Source of the DNA: Streptomyces sp. NRRL F-6492
GTDB lineage: Bacteria > Actinomycetota > Actinomycetes > Streptomycetales > Streptomycetaceae
Reading direction: 5' to 3'
DNA length: 11,795 nt
NCBI RefSeq assembly: GCF_001280125.1
Contig: NZ_LGEG01000040.1
Coordinates: 1-11,795 of the forward strand
The stretch's first letter is position 1; each line of letters begins with the position of its first letter. A model generated the notes under the pieces. It was not told the DNA's origin, did no database searches, and saw nothing but the letters and a program-made list of their open reading frames with translations. Shown in pieces: positions 1-5,529 of this stretch. The position numbers and the translations under genes are program-made.

Positions 1-113
1 GCCCCGGCCCGCGCCCCCGCACCGACCCCGCGCGACCTCCCCCGTGACCCCGTGCGCCCCCTCCGTAGGCCGGATCACACCCCCGCCCGGTCCTTGGTGA
101 TCATCGGGGCCGC

Positions 114-119
114 TACGGT
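114..119 (+). promoter_or_regulatory. Candidate -10 element of a leaderless promoter
   Basis: TACGGT fits the actinobacterial TANNNT -10 pattern and ends exactly 6 nt before the ATG at 126. Transcription would then start at or next to the A of the start codon. No convincing Shine-Dalgarno lies in the usual window. The only -35-like sequence (TTGGTG, 94-99) is spaced 14 nt, which is short, so this rests mainly on the -10 and its position. Confidence 0.4.
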
Positions 120-125
120 GCTTCC

Positions 126-647
126 ATGCCCGCACTCGATCCCGGCCGCACCGCGCTCGTCCTCGTCGACCTGATGGAGCGCATCGTCGCGCTGCCCCTC
201 GCCCCCCGCCCCGGCACCGACGTCCTCGCCGCCTCCGCCCGGCTCGCCGACACCTTCCGGGACGCCGGCGCCCCCGTCGTCCACCTCCGCGTCGAGCGCC
301 CGAACACCGACACCCAGCCGCCCGGCAGCGAGCTGGTCCCCGACCTCGTCCGGGACGGCGACCGGGTCGTCGTCAAGCGGACCATCGGCGGCTTCCAGGA
401 CACCGGCCTCCACGAGCTGCTCTCCGGCCTCGGCGCCGACACCCTCGTCCTCGGCGGCATCGCCACCAACCTCGGCGTCGAGTCCACCGCCCGCGCCGCC
501 TGCGACCTCGGCTACGGGCTCGTCTTCGCCGAGGACGCCATGGCCGCCCTCACCGCCGACGAGCACCGCGCCTCCGTCGCCCTCGACTTCCCCCGCCTGG
601 GCACGGTCGCCCCCGTCTCCGCGATCACCCTGGACGGCCCGGAGTGA
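126..647 (+). CDS. Isochorismatase-family (YecD-like) protein lacking the catalytic Cys
   Basis: This 173-residue cytosolic protein has the length and single-domain layout of isochorismatase-like cysteine hydrolases. Family members usually hydrolyse amides or vinyl ethers with an Asp-Lys-Cys triad. Visible landmarks are Asp15 in LVLVDLMERI, Lys84 in VVVKRTIGGF, and the third motif GGIATNLGVESTARAA (residues 110-125). In active members that last motif carries the nucleophilic Cys where this protein has Gly117 (codon GGC, 474-476). From memory, E. coli YecD has the same TNIGVESTAR variant, so the Gly looks like a subfamily trait and not a local mutation. Substrate and activity are unknown. Cys126 lies nine residues further on and is unlikely to replace the nucleophile. 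The ATG is chosen for its position 6 nt after a -10-like hexamer and because the fold begins right after it. The stop overlaps the ferredoxin-like gene by 4 nt, so the two are co-expressed. Confidence 0.88.
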   Translation: MPALDPGRTALVLVDLMERIVALPLAPRPGTDVLAASARLADTFRDAGAPVVHLRVERPNTDTQPPGSELVPDLVRDGDRVVVKRTIGGFQDTGLHELLSGLGADTLVLGGIATNLGVESTARAACDLGYGLVFAEDAMAALTADEHRASVALDFPRLGTVAPVSAITLDGPE

Positions 648-1027
648 CCCCGGCGCCGATACGGTACGGGGCCCGCCCCTGCTCCCTCGTCGTCTGCCGG
701 GGCTGCTGCTGCGGCGACGCCCGCAAGAACCCCGGCACCGACCACGACGCCCAGCTCGCCCGGCTCCGCGAGGCCGCCGCGGCCTCCGGCGGCCGGCTGA
801 TCGTCCGTACCAGCGACTGCCTCGGGCCCTGCGCCCAGGCCAACATCGTCGTGGTGCAGCCCTCCACCGAGGGCCGTCGGCGCGGCGGACGGGCCGCGTG
901 GGTCGGGTTCACCCTGGACGACGACTGCCTCGACGAGATCCTCGCCTGGACGGAGGCCGGCGGCCCCGGCATCGCCCCGCCCCCGGCGACCCTGGCCCTC
1001 CAGCTGGTCGACCCGCCGAAGAACTGA
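644..1027 (+). CDS. Thioredoxin-like [2Fe-2S] ferredoxin-domain protein
   Basis: This is a 127-residue Cys-rich protein. The N-terminal segment CSLVVCRGCCCG has Cys13, 18, 21, 22 and 23, and a distal DCLGPC motif has Cys59 and Cys63. The C-x9-C-x35-C-x3-C spacing (Cys13, Cys23, Cys59, Cys63) matches thioredoxin-fold [2Fe-2S] ferredoxins, in which two N-terminal and two C-terminal cysteines hold the cluster. The following AQANIVVVQPS and WVGF segments correspond to the end of that fold. Which of the clustered N-terminal Cys are ligands cannot be settled by eye. The start is GTG at 644, inside a GTGA overlap with the preceding stop codon, the classic arrangement for translational coupling. An electron-transfer or Fe-S role in the cytoplasm is likely, but the partner is unknown. 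A strong terminator follows 33 nt downstream, so this closes a two-gene operon. Confidence 0.85.
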   Translation: MTPAPIRYGARPCSLVVCRGCCCGDARKNPGTDHDAQLARLREAAAASGGRLIVRTSDCLGPCAQANIVVVQPSTEGRRRGGRAAWVGFTLDDDCLDEILAWTEAGGPGIAPPPATLALQLVDPPKN

Positions 1028-1060
1028 GCCCGTACGGCTCGCACGGAACCCGTGGGAGGC

Positions 1061-1094
1061 GGACCCGGGCGGGAGCCGTGCCCCGCCCGGGTCC
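1061..1094 (+). terminator. Strong hairpin terminator after the hydrolase-ferredoxin pair
   Basis: A perfect 13-bp inverted repeat (GGACCCGGGCGGG at 1061-1073, its complement at 1082-1094) encloses an 8-nt loop. It lies 33 nt past the ferredoxin stop. There is no long U tract, which is usual for high-GC actinobacterial terminators. It separates this operon from the ketoacyl synthase gene. Confidence 0.8.
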
Positions 1095-1216
1095 TTGTCA
1101 CGGTCGGCCAAGCGGTACGGGTGAATATTGGTGGTTTACGTCACCGGTTACCCATCAGTCGCTGGCAAGACTGGGTGGTCCTGCCGGACGACCAATCACC
1201 TAGGGGGACCCTGAGC
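1095..1216 (+). promoter_or_regulatory. Dyad-rich leader/promoter region of the ketoacyl synthase gene
   Basis: These 122 bases are clearly less GC-rich than the flanks (for example GAATATTGGTGGTTTACG at 1123-1140). They contain TTGTCA (1095-1100), a good -35 match, but I see no well-spaced -10; TACGGG at 1116 is spaced 15 nt. Several dyads follow: CAGTC (1156-1160) with GACTG (1169-1173), and GTCC/GGAC around 1179-1190. An AGGGGG Shine-Dalgarno (1202-1207) precedes the ATG by 9 nt. Control elements are likely here, but neither the regulator nor the exact promoter can be named. Confidence 0.4.
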
Positions 1217-2182
1217 ATGACGGGCACTCGCATTGCCGCGCTCGGGCACTACCAGCCCGCCAAGGTGCTGACCAACCACGACCTCGCCGCACTCGTCGAC
1301 ACCGACGACGCGTGGATCACCAGCCGGGTCGGCATCCGCACCCGGCACGTCGCGGGGCCCGACGAGCCCGTGGACGAGCTCGCCGCGCACGCCGCCGGCA
1401 AGGCCCTGGCCGCCGCCGGCCTCGTCCCCGACGACGTCGACATGGTCCTCGTCGCCACCTCCACCGCGATCGACCGCTCGCCGAACACGGCCGCCCGCGT
1501 CGCCGCCCGCCTCGGCATGACCTCGCCCGCCACCCTCGACCTCAACGTGGTCTGCGCCGGCTTCACCCACGCCCTGGCCACCGCCGACCACGCCGTCCGG
1601 GCCGGCGGGGCCCGCCGCGTCCTGGTGATCGGCGCCGACAAGATGACCGACGTGACCGACTGGACGGACCGCACCACCTGCGTCCTCGTCGGCGACGGCG
1701 CGGGCGCCGCGATCGTCGAGGCCGTCGAGTCCACCGGCGACGGGGACGGGGACGGGCCCGCGGGCATCGGCCCCGTCCTGTGGGGCTCGGTCCCGGAGAT
1801 GGGCCACGCCGTCCGCATCGAGGGCACCCCGCCCCGCTTCGCCCAGGAGGGCCAGAGCGTCTACCGCTGGGCGACCCAGCAGCTCCCCGCCCTCGCCCGC
1901 AAGGCCTGCGAGCGCTCCGGCGTCACCCCCGAGGAGCTCGCGGGCGTGGTCCTCCACCAGGCCAACCTGCGCATCATCGAGCCGCTCGCCGCGAAGATCG
2001 GCGCCGTCAACGCGGTCGTGGCCCGCGACGTCGTCGACTCCGGCAACACCTCCGCCGCCTCGATCCCGATGGCCCTGGCCAAGCTGGTCGAGCGCGGCGA
2101 ACTGCCCTCCGGCGCCCCGGTTCTCCTCTTCGGCTTCGGCGGCAACCTCTCGTACGCCGGTCAGGTGATCCGCGTTCCGTGA
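1217..2182 (+). CDS. Ketoacyl-ACP synthase III family protein (FabH-like paralogue)
   Basis: This 321-residue thiolase-fold enzyme is close to the size of E. coli FabH. All expected landmarks are present: DDAWITSRVGIRTRH near the N-terminus (Trp33, Arg37), the nucleophile Cys113 in LDLNVVCAGF, GDGAGAAIV (159-167), His247 in VLHQANLRII, Asn277 in VDSGNTSAASIP, and the terminal FGFGGNLSYAGQV. The Cys-His-Asn triad is that of decarboxylating KAS III enzymes, which condense an acyl-CoA starter with malonyl-ACP. It stands alone, with terminators on both sides and no fabD, acpP or fabF neighbours, so it is probably an accessory KAS III and not the housekeeping copy. A role in starter-unit choice or specialised acyl chains is inference. 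The start is the ATG at 1217 with AGGGGG upstream. An in-frame extension to 1052 would run through the terminator hairpin and lacks family similarity. Confidence 0.93.
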   Translation: MTGTRIAALGHYQPAKVLTNHDLAALVDTDDAWITSRVGIRTRHVAGPDEPVDELAAHAAGKALAAAGLVPDDVDMVLVATSTAIDRSPNTAARVAARLGMTSPATLDLNVVCAGFTHALATADHAVRAGGARRVLVIGADKMTDVTDWTDRTTCVLVGDGAGAAIVEAVESTGDGDGDGPAGIGPVLWGSVPEMGHAVRIEGTPPRFAQEGQSVYRWATQQLPALARKACERSGVTPEELAGVVLHQANLRIIEPLAAKIGAVNAVVARDVVDSGNTSAASIPMALAKLVERGELPSGAPVLLFGFGGNLSYAGQVIRVP

Positions 2183-2198
2183 CGGATCCCGCGGCGGC

Positions 2199-2232
2199 CC
2201 GGACGGGGCCCGGGGGCCCGTGCCCCGTTCGG
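2199..2232 (+). terminator. Hairpin terminator after the ketoacyl synthase gene
   Basis: An 11-bp stem (2199-2209 with 2222-2232, one G-U pair) and a 12-nt loop begin 17 nt after the synthase stop codon. The core arms are ACGGGGC and GCCCCGT. There is no U tract, but position and stem strength suit an intrinsic terminator. Confidence 0.65.
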
Positions 2233-2349
2233 CGGAGCCCGGTGGCGGCGTGCCGGGGGCGGACCTAACTTCGAACGCGGTGAGGGTCGTCCTTTCCCGA
2301 CGGCGGAACCGCTTCGCGTCCGGGCCCTCGCGCGATCTGGAGGAACGCC

Positions 2350-3027
2350 ATGCGTGCGATACGTGCCGCCGCTTCCGCCGCCCTGCTCGGCGCCGCCGCC
2401 GTGATGGCGGCGGGCCCGGCGGCCCTGGCGGCCGAGGGCGACGGCGCCGTCACGTCGTTCGGCTTCTCCGTCACCCCGGCGACGGCCGCCCCCGGCGCCA
2501 CCGTCACCCTCACGTCCGAGGGCTGCGAGGTGCCGTCCGTGACGGTCACCTCCGGCGTGTTCGACACCGTGACCCTCGAAGAGGGCCGTCCGGGGACCGC
2601 GACCGTGGACTCCGACGCCAGGGCCGGCGCCCAGTACGAGATCACCTTCGACTGCGAGGGCGAACGCGGCACCGCCACCCTGACCGTCATCGGGGACGAG
2701 CCCCGGGAGCACGACGGCGCCGGCGACACCGTGGAAGACACCACCGACCCCGCCGATCTCACCGCGCCCGTAGTCCCCGTAACCCCCGTAGCCCCCGTCG
2801 AACCGACCGACGCCGAAAGCGTCGGCGGGCACGACGCCGGCACCGGGCCCGGCACCCACACCGGCGCCCAGAAGGGCGTGAAGGCCGGTTACGGGACCGC
2901 CGCCTCCGGAGCGGACGCCGACGGGCTCGGCACGGCCGAGGTGGTGACGGGCGCCCTGCTCATCGTCGGCGCGCTCGGCTCCGCCGTCGTCCTGACCCGC
3001 CGCCGCACCGCCGACGGCCGCGCCTGA
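2350..3027 (+). CDS. Secreted Ig-like protein with C-terminal membrane anchor, beside a sortase
   Basis: This 225-residue exported protein belongs to no family I can name. An Ala-rich Sec signal peptide (1-27) has a likely cleavage after ALA (27/28). A beta-rich domain follows (about 34-114) with two cysteines, Cys59 and Cys102, placed like a disulfide pair. Next comes a Pro/Thr/Asp/Gly linker (about 115-192, including VVPVTPVAPVEPT), a hydrophobic segment (198-215), and an RRR-containing tail (217-219). That C-terminal layout is the sortase-substrate or membrane-anchor pattern. No LPXTG is present; the residues just before the hydrophobic stretch read GLGTAE. A strong GGAGGAA Shine-Dalgarno (2339-2345) sits 4 nt before the ATG. 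A TAACTT hexamer at 2266-2271 could be a -10. The next gene encodes a class F sortase, suggesting cell-surface display. Function is unknown; an adhesin or wall-spanning structural role is only a guess. Confidence 0.87.
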   Translation: MRAIRAAASAALLGAAAVMAAGPAALAAEGDGAVTSFGFSVTPATAAPGATVTLTSEGCEVPSVTVTSGVFDTVTLEEGRPGTATVDSDARAGAQYEITFDCEGERGTATLTVIGDEPREHDGAGDTVEDTTDPADLTAPVVPVTPVAPVEPTDAESVGGHDAGTGPGTHTGAQKGVKAGYGTAASGADADGLGTAEVVTGALLIVGALGSAVVLTRRRTADGRA

Positions 3028-3052
3028 CGGCCGGGACCCGGGGACCGAAACG

Positions 3053-3093
3053 GCCCCTCCGCCCCGGTGTGACGAGGTCCGGGACGGAGGGGC
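3053..3093 (+). terminator. Large hairpin between the exported protein and the sortase
   Basis: A 14-bp stem with one mismatch (3053-3067 with 3079-3093) has GCCCCTCCG and CGGAGGGGC as its outer arms and an 11-nt loop. It starts 26 nt after the exported-protein stop and ends 50 nt before the sortase GTG. It may terminate the first transcript, or act as a partial terminator that lowers sortase expression. Confidence 0.6.
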
Positions 3094-3129
3094 GCCATAC
3101 GGAGGACCACACGACCGCGCGGTCGTCGC

Positions 3130-3137
3130 GGAGGAGG
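3130..3137 (+). promoter_or_regulatory. Ribosome binding site fixing the sortase start
   Basis: GGAGGAGG is a near-complete Shine-Dalgarno, 6 nt before the GTG at 3144. The reading frame is open far upstream without any comparable site, so this decides the start. Confidence 0.75.
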
Positions 3138-3143
3138 GCGGAC

Positions 3144-3800
3144 GTGGGACGAACGGACGGCACGGGACGGCACGGCGCCTGGGGCGCCGTCGCCGTCGTC
3201 CTCCTCGTGGGAGTGCACCTCGTGCGCGGCGGTGCGGAGGAGCTGCGGGCGGCGGGACCGCCGCGGCCCCTCGCCGCGGCCGCCCCCGGCGGGGCCCGCG
3301 CCGGCGCCGCCGTCCTCGCCCCCGCGTCCGCCCCCGGCCCGCTGCCCGCCTCGCCCCCGTCCCGCGTCCGCGTCCCGGCCGTCCGGGTCGACGCGCCGGT
3401 CACGGGGGTCGGGCTCGACGCCGACGGCTGGATCGAGGCCCCGCCGCCGGAGGCCGACCGGCTCGCGGGTTGGTTCACCGGCGCGGTCACCCCCGGCGAG
3501 CGGGGCACCGCCGTCGTCGTCGGCCACGTCGACACCCCGGACGGCCCGGCCGTCTTCTACGACCTCGGCGCCGTCGGCAGGGGCAGCCGCGTCGAGGTCC
3601 TCCGCCGCGACGGCAGGACCGCCGTCTTCACCGTGTACGGGGTCGAACTCGTCCCCAAGGAGGGCTTCCCCGCCGAGCGGGTCTACGCCGACTCCGGCCG
3701 GCCCGAGCTGCGTCTGATCACCTGCGGCGGCGCGTTCACGCAGGAGAGCGGCTACCAGGGCAACGTGGTGGTCTCGGCCCGTCTGACCGCGGTGCGCTGA
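3144..3800 (+). CDS. Class F sortase
   Basis: This 218-residue membrane-anchored transpeptidase candidate has a short basic N-terminus, one hydrophobic helix (about 12-27), and an Ala/Pro-rich linker (about 36-74). The sortase barrel runs from about residue 75 to the end. Catalytic landmarks are His128 in VVVGHVDT and Cys194 in LRLITCGG. The compact barrel with TCGGAF and a terminal NVVVSA strand is the actinobacterial class F pattern. Sortases also use an Arg; after Cys194 the first Arg is Arg213, 19 residues on, and the position where I expected it reads GYQGN, so the active-site Arg is not obvious. The family cuts a sorting signal and joins the protein to the envelope. The upstream exported protein is the natural substrate candidate although it has no LPXTG. 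The GTG start is set by the GGAGGAGG site. A hairpin upstream could uncouple the two genes. Confidence 0.88.
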   Translation: MGRTDGTGRHGAWGAVAVVLLVGVHLVRGGAEELRAAGPPRPLAAAAPGGARAGAAVLAPASAPGPLPASPPSRVRVPAVRVDAPVTGVGLDADGWIEAPPPEADRLAGWFTGAVTPGERGTAVVVGHVDTPDGPAVFYDLGAVGRGSRVEVLRRDGRTAVFTVYGVELVPKEGFPAERVYADSGRPELRLITCGGAFTQESGYQGNVVVSARLTAVR

Positions 3801-4047
3801 CCCTCCGCGAGCGGCGCCCGGACCGACCTGACGGACTCCCCCCGAAGCATTGGCCCGGACCGCACGACGGTCGCCAAGGTGGCTCCCACGGAGCCGGCGT
3901 CGGGGGGCGTCGAGCTCCCACCGGGCCGCCCGGGGCCCGCACCACTCTCCGTACGGGAGTAACCACCCGTCGTGCGCACGTCCGGGCGATTCGGTCCTGA
4001 CCGGTCCCGGCGGGGCCGCCGCACCCCACTGACCACGGAAAACGCTG
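3801..4047. other. Intergenic region without a supported gene; weak hairpins
   Basis: No credible gene lies between the sortase stop and the tRNA promoter. The short open frames here lack ribosome sites or typical codon use. Two adjacent dyads begin about 50 nt after the sortase: an imperfect one (TTGGC at 3850-3854 with GCCAA at 3873-3877, enclosing ACCG/CGGT) and a perfect GGCTCC/GGAGCC stem (3881-3895, 3-nt loop). They may end the sortase transcript, but there is no U tract and the stems are short. CCGTACGG (3949-3956) is a small palindrome of unknown meaning. Confidence 0.35.
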
Positions 4048-4077
4048 GTGAAAGGCGCCTCGAACCCCTGGTAGAGT
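4048..4077 (+). promoter_or_regulatory. Promoter of the tRNA-Leu gene
   Basis: GTGAAA (4048-4053, 4 of 6 matches to TTGACA) and TAGAGT (4072-4077) are separated by 18 nt, a normal spacing for the housekeeping sigma factor. Transcription would start near 4084, giving a leader of about 40 nt. That leader holds a small stem with a GAAA tetraloop (4092-4105), a possible processing determinant. Confidence 0.6.
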
Positions 4078-4123
4078 TATCTCTGTCGCCGCGGGGGAAA
4101 CCCCGAAACGACGAAAACACCTG

Positions 4124-4208
4124 GTCCGGGTGGCGGAATGGCAGACGCGCTAGCTTGAGGTGCTAGTGCCCTTTATCGGGCGTGGGGGTTCAAGTCCCCC
4201 CTCGGACA
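4124..4208 (+). tRNA. tRNA-Leu (anticodon GAG)
   Basis: An 85-nt class II tRNA. The 7-bp acceptor stem pairs GTCCGGG with CTCGGAC (one G-T pair) and the discriminator is A4208. The anticodon stem CTAGC/GCTAG encloses the loop TTGAGGT, so the anticodon is GAG, reading CUC and CUU. A long variable arm (around TGCCCTTTATCGGGCG) and a T arm GGGGG-TTCAAGT-CCCCC complete the leucine-type structure. CCA is not encoded (the sequence continues CAC), so it must be added after transcription. CUC is a heavily used leucine codon in GC-rich genomes, making this a housekeeping tRNA. Confidence 0.96.
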
Positions 4209-4214
4209 CACGGA

Positions 4215-4251
4215 AGAAGTGCCGGTCGATCTCGCATCGACCGGCACTTCT
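4215..4251. terminator. Perfect 16-bp hairpin, likely bidirectional terminator
   Basis: AGAAGTGCCGGTCGAT (4215-4230) is exactly complementary to 4236-4251 around a 5-nt loop, CTCGC. It starts 6 nt after the tRNA and lies 9 nt past the stop of the convergent methyltransferase gene. One element therefore serves both convergent transcripts. Confidence 0.85.
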
Positions 4252-4260
4252 CGTATGCGG

Positions 4261-4971
4261 TCAGGCCTTTCGCGCCACCACCAGCCTGCACACCGGGCCG
4301 CCGTCCTCGCGGCGGCCCAGGGACTCGACCGGGACGAGGGAGACGTCGAAGCCGGCCGCCTCCAGGCGGGTGCGGACGTCCGCGAGCCGGAAGGTGCGGT
4401 AGTACATGACGAAGGGCGGGCGCCGGAGCGCGTTCCTGACCCGCATCACCGCGTCGAAGCCCCACAGGGTCCAGTAGGCGCGCGAGCCGACGCGGGGCGG
4501 GGCCGGGAGCGGGAAGGCGAACGTGCCGCCGGGGCGCAGGGAGGCGTGGACCTGTGTGAAGAGGGTGCGCTGTCCGTCCGGCAGGAAGTGGCCGAAGGCG
4601 CCGAAGCTGACCGCCAGGTCGAAGACGGGGCCGAAGGGCAGGGCCAGGGCGTCGGCGCGGACCAGGTCGGCGTCGGGGTGGGCGCGGCGGGCCTCGGCCA
4701 GCATCCCCGCACTGAAGTCGACCCCCGTGACCCGGCCCGCGCAGACCGCGCGCAGGACGCCGAGTCCGGCGCCGGTGCCGCAGCAGACGTCGAGGCCCGG
4801 GCCGAACGGGCCGAGGTCCTCCAGGGTGCGGGTCACCGCCCCCAGGAGGCGGTCGGAGGTGCGGAAGGGGGTCGCGTCGAACTTCTCCGCGAGCAGGTCG
4901 TAGCCGTGCTCGACCGAGGAGAGTGCCTGGGCGGTCAGTTCGCGGAGGCCGGGGCCCTGCGGTGTGAACAT
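4261..4971 (-). CDS. Class I SAM-dependent methyltransferase
   Basis: This 236-residue Rossmann-fold methyltransferase resembles the Methyltransf_11/25 group. SAM-binding motif I is LDVCCGTGAGL (60-70). The acidic residue that usually holds the ribose is Asp85 in VTGVDFSAGMLAEA, and Asp107 in VRADALALPF marks the adenine-side motif. FDLAVSFGAFGHF and SLRPGGTFAF follow in the expected order. The C-terminal third (WTLWGFDAVMRVRNALRRPPF and after) probably forms the substrate lid. I see no transmembrane segment. The acceptor substrate is unknown: this fold serves small molecules, lipids and quinones alike. It is transcribed alone toward the tRNA. Its start lies 34 nt after the stop of the Trp-rich gene on the same strand, with a -10-like TAGGGT 7 nt before the ATG, so it may have its own promoter inside that gene's 3' end. 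Confidence 0.9.
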   Translation of the reverse strand: MFTPQGPGLRELTAQALSSVEHGYDLLAEKFDATPFRTSDRLLGAVTRTLEDLGPFGPGLDVCCGTGAGLGVLRAVCAGRVTGVDFSAGMLAEARRAHPDADLVRADALALPFGPVFDLAVSFGAFGHFLPDGQRTLFTQVHASLRPGGTFAFPLPAPPRVGSRAYWTLWGFDAVMRVRNALRRPPFVMYYRTFRLADVRTRLEAAGFDVSLVPVESLGRREDGGPVCRLVVARKA

Positions 4972-4978
4972 GGGCCCG

Positions 4979-4984
4979 ACCCTA
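4979..4984 (-). promoter_or_regulatory. Candidate -10 element of the methyltransferase gene
   Basis: On the minus strand TAGGGT ends 7 nt before the ATG at 4971. A CTGACG hexamer (5009-5004, 4 of 6 matches to TTGACA) lies 19 nt upstream. A leaderless or very short leader is implied, but AGGG within this element could instead act as a Shine-Dalgarno. Confidence 0.35.
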
Positions 4985-5005
4985 TGCCGTGACGGCCCGT
5001 GCGCG

Positions 5006-5524
5006 TCAGAGCGCGCTGCGCACCGAGGGCGCCGACCAGGCCGGGGCGATGCCCGTCAGCTGGCAGGTCAGCAGGTAGAGGGGGATCGGCGGCGTGTAGG
5101 GCGAGGCGCCGTCGGGGTGGTGGATCAGCCGGGGCCGGCGGTCCGGGATCTTCGCGCCGGGCGCGTAGCAGGCGGGCAGCGGCCAGGTCAGGTCCAGGTC
5201 GGAGCCGGCCGGGACGAGCCACCACCACCAGTCGGAGTCGGCGTAGACGCAGCCGTTGGCGGGGAGCCGGGAGAGGATCTTGAAGCCGAAGCGGGCGGGG
5301 ACGCCGACGGCGTCGCGGCCGAGGCCGGTGTGCAGTCCGGCGGGGACGGCGAGGCGGGTGGTGGCGTCCGGCTGCCGGACGCGCGCGGCGGGGAAGGGGC
5401 CGCCGGGGGCGTCGACGGAGCGGTGGCCGTCCCGTTCGAGGCGGAGTTCCAGGGGGCGGCCGGCGGCCGGGACCAGGCCGAGCCCGGAGTGGCGGCGGGC
5501 CCGCGGCAGCATGCGGGTCGCCAT
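5006..5524 (-). CDS. Unrecognised Trp-rich protein downstream of the HATPase gene
   Basis: I do not recognise this 172-residue protein. It begins basic (MATRMLPRARRH), and its first 70 residues are rich in Arg, Pro, Ala and Gly with little predicted order. The second half looks folded: FGFKILSRLP (79-88), then YADSDWWWWLVPAGSDLDL (94-112) with four consecutive tryptophans at 99-102, then TWPLPACYAPGAKIP and a Pro/Tyr-rich stretch (PYTPPIPLYLLTCQLTG, 142-158). Three cysteines (92, 119, 154) are present. There is no signal peptide or membrane helix. It lies 5 nt after the HATPase stop, so the pair is almost certainly co-transcribed and the protein is a candidate partner of that kinase-like protein. 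The ATG at 5524 was chosen; a GTG at 5536, overlapping the upstream stop and preceded by GGGGGA, would add four residues. Confidence 0.72.
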   Translation of the reverse strand: MATRMLPRARRHSGLGLVPAAGRPLELRLERDGHRSVDAPGGPFPAARVRQPDATTRLAVPAGLHTGLGRDAVGVPARFGFKILSRLPANGCVYADSDWWWWLVPAGSDLDLTWPLPACYAPGAKIPDRRPRLIHHPDGASPYTPPIPLYLLTCQLTGIAPAWSAPSVRSAL

Positions 5525-5529
5525 CGACC

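Noticed and set aside
1..113. Possible tail of an upstream gene
   Set aside because: One frame reads a Pro/Arg-rich string to a TGA at 45-47, but so short a C-rich stretch cannot be distinguished from non-coding sequence.
1052..1216. 55-codon N-terminal extension of the ketoacyl synthase
   Set aside because: It would translate part of the upstream terminator hairpin and has no KAS III similarity. The ATG at 1217 has a ribosome site and begins at the conserved fold.
2220..3143. 308-codon N-terminal extension of the sortase frame
   Set aside because: It overlaps the exported-protein gene in another frame and is Arg-rich nonsense. GGAGGAGG before the GTG at 3144 marks the real start.
3850..4166. 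Small plus-strand frames (60-64 codons) before and into the tRNA
   Set aside because: No ribosome binding site. One runs into the tRNA gene and the other shows no coding signature.
4219..4992. 257-codon plus-strand frame opposite the methyltransferase
   Set aside because: It starts inside the terminator hairpin and is antisense to a gene with clear SAM motifs; the composition is Glu/Gly/Ala/Arg-biased.
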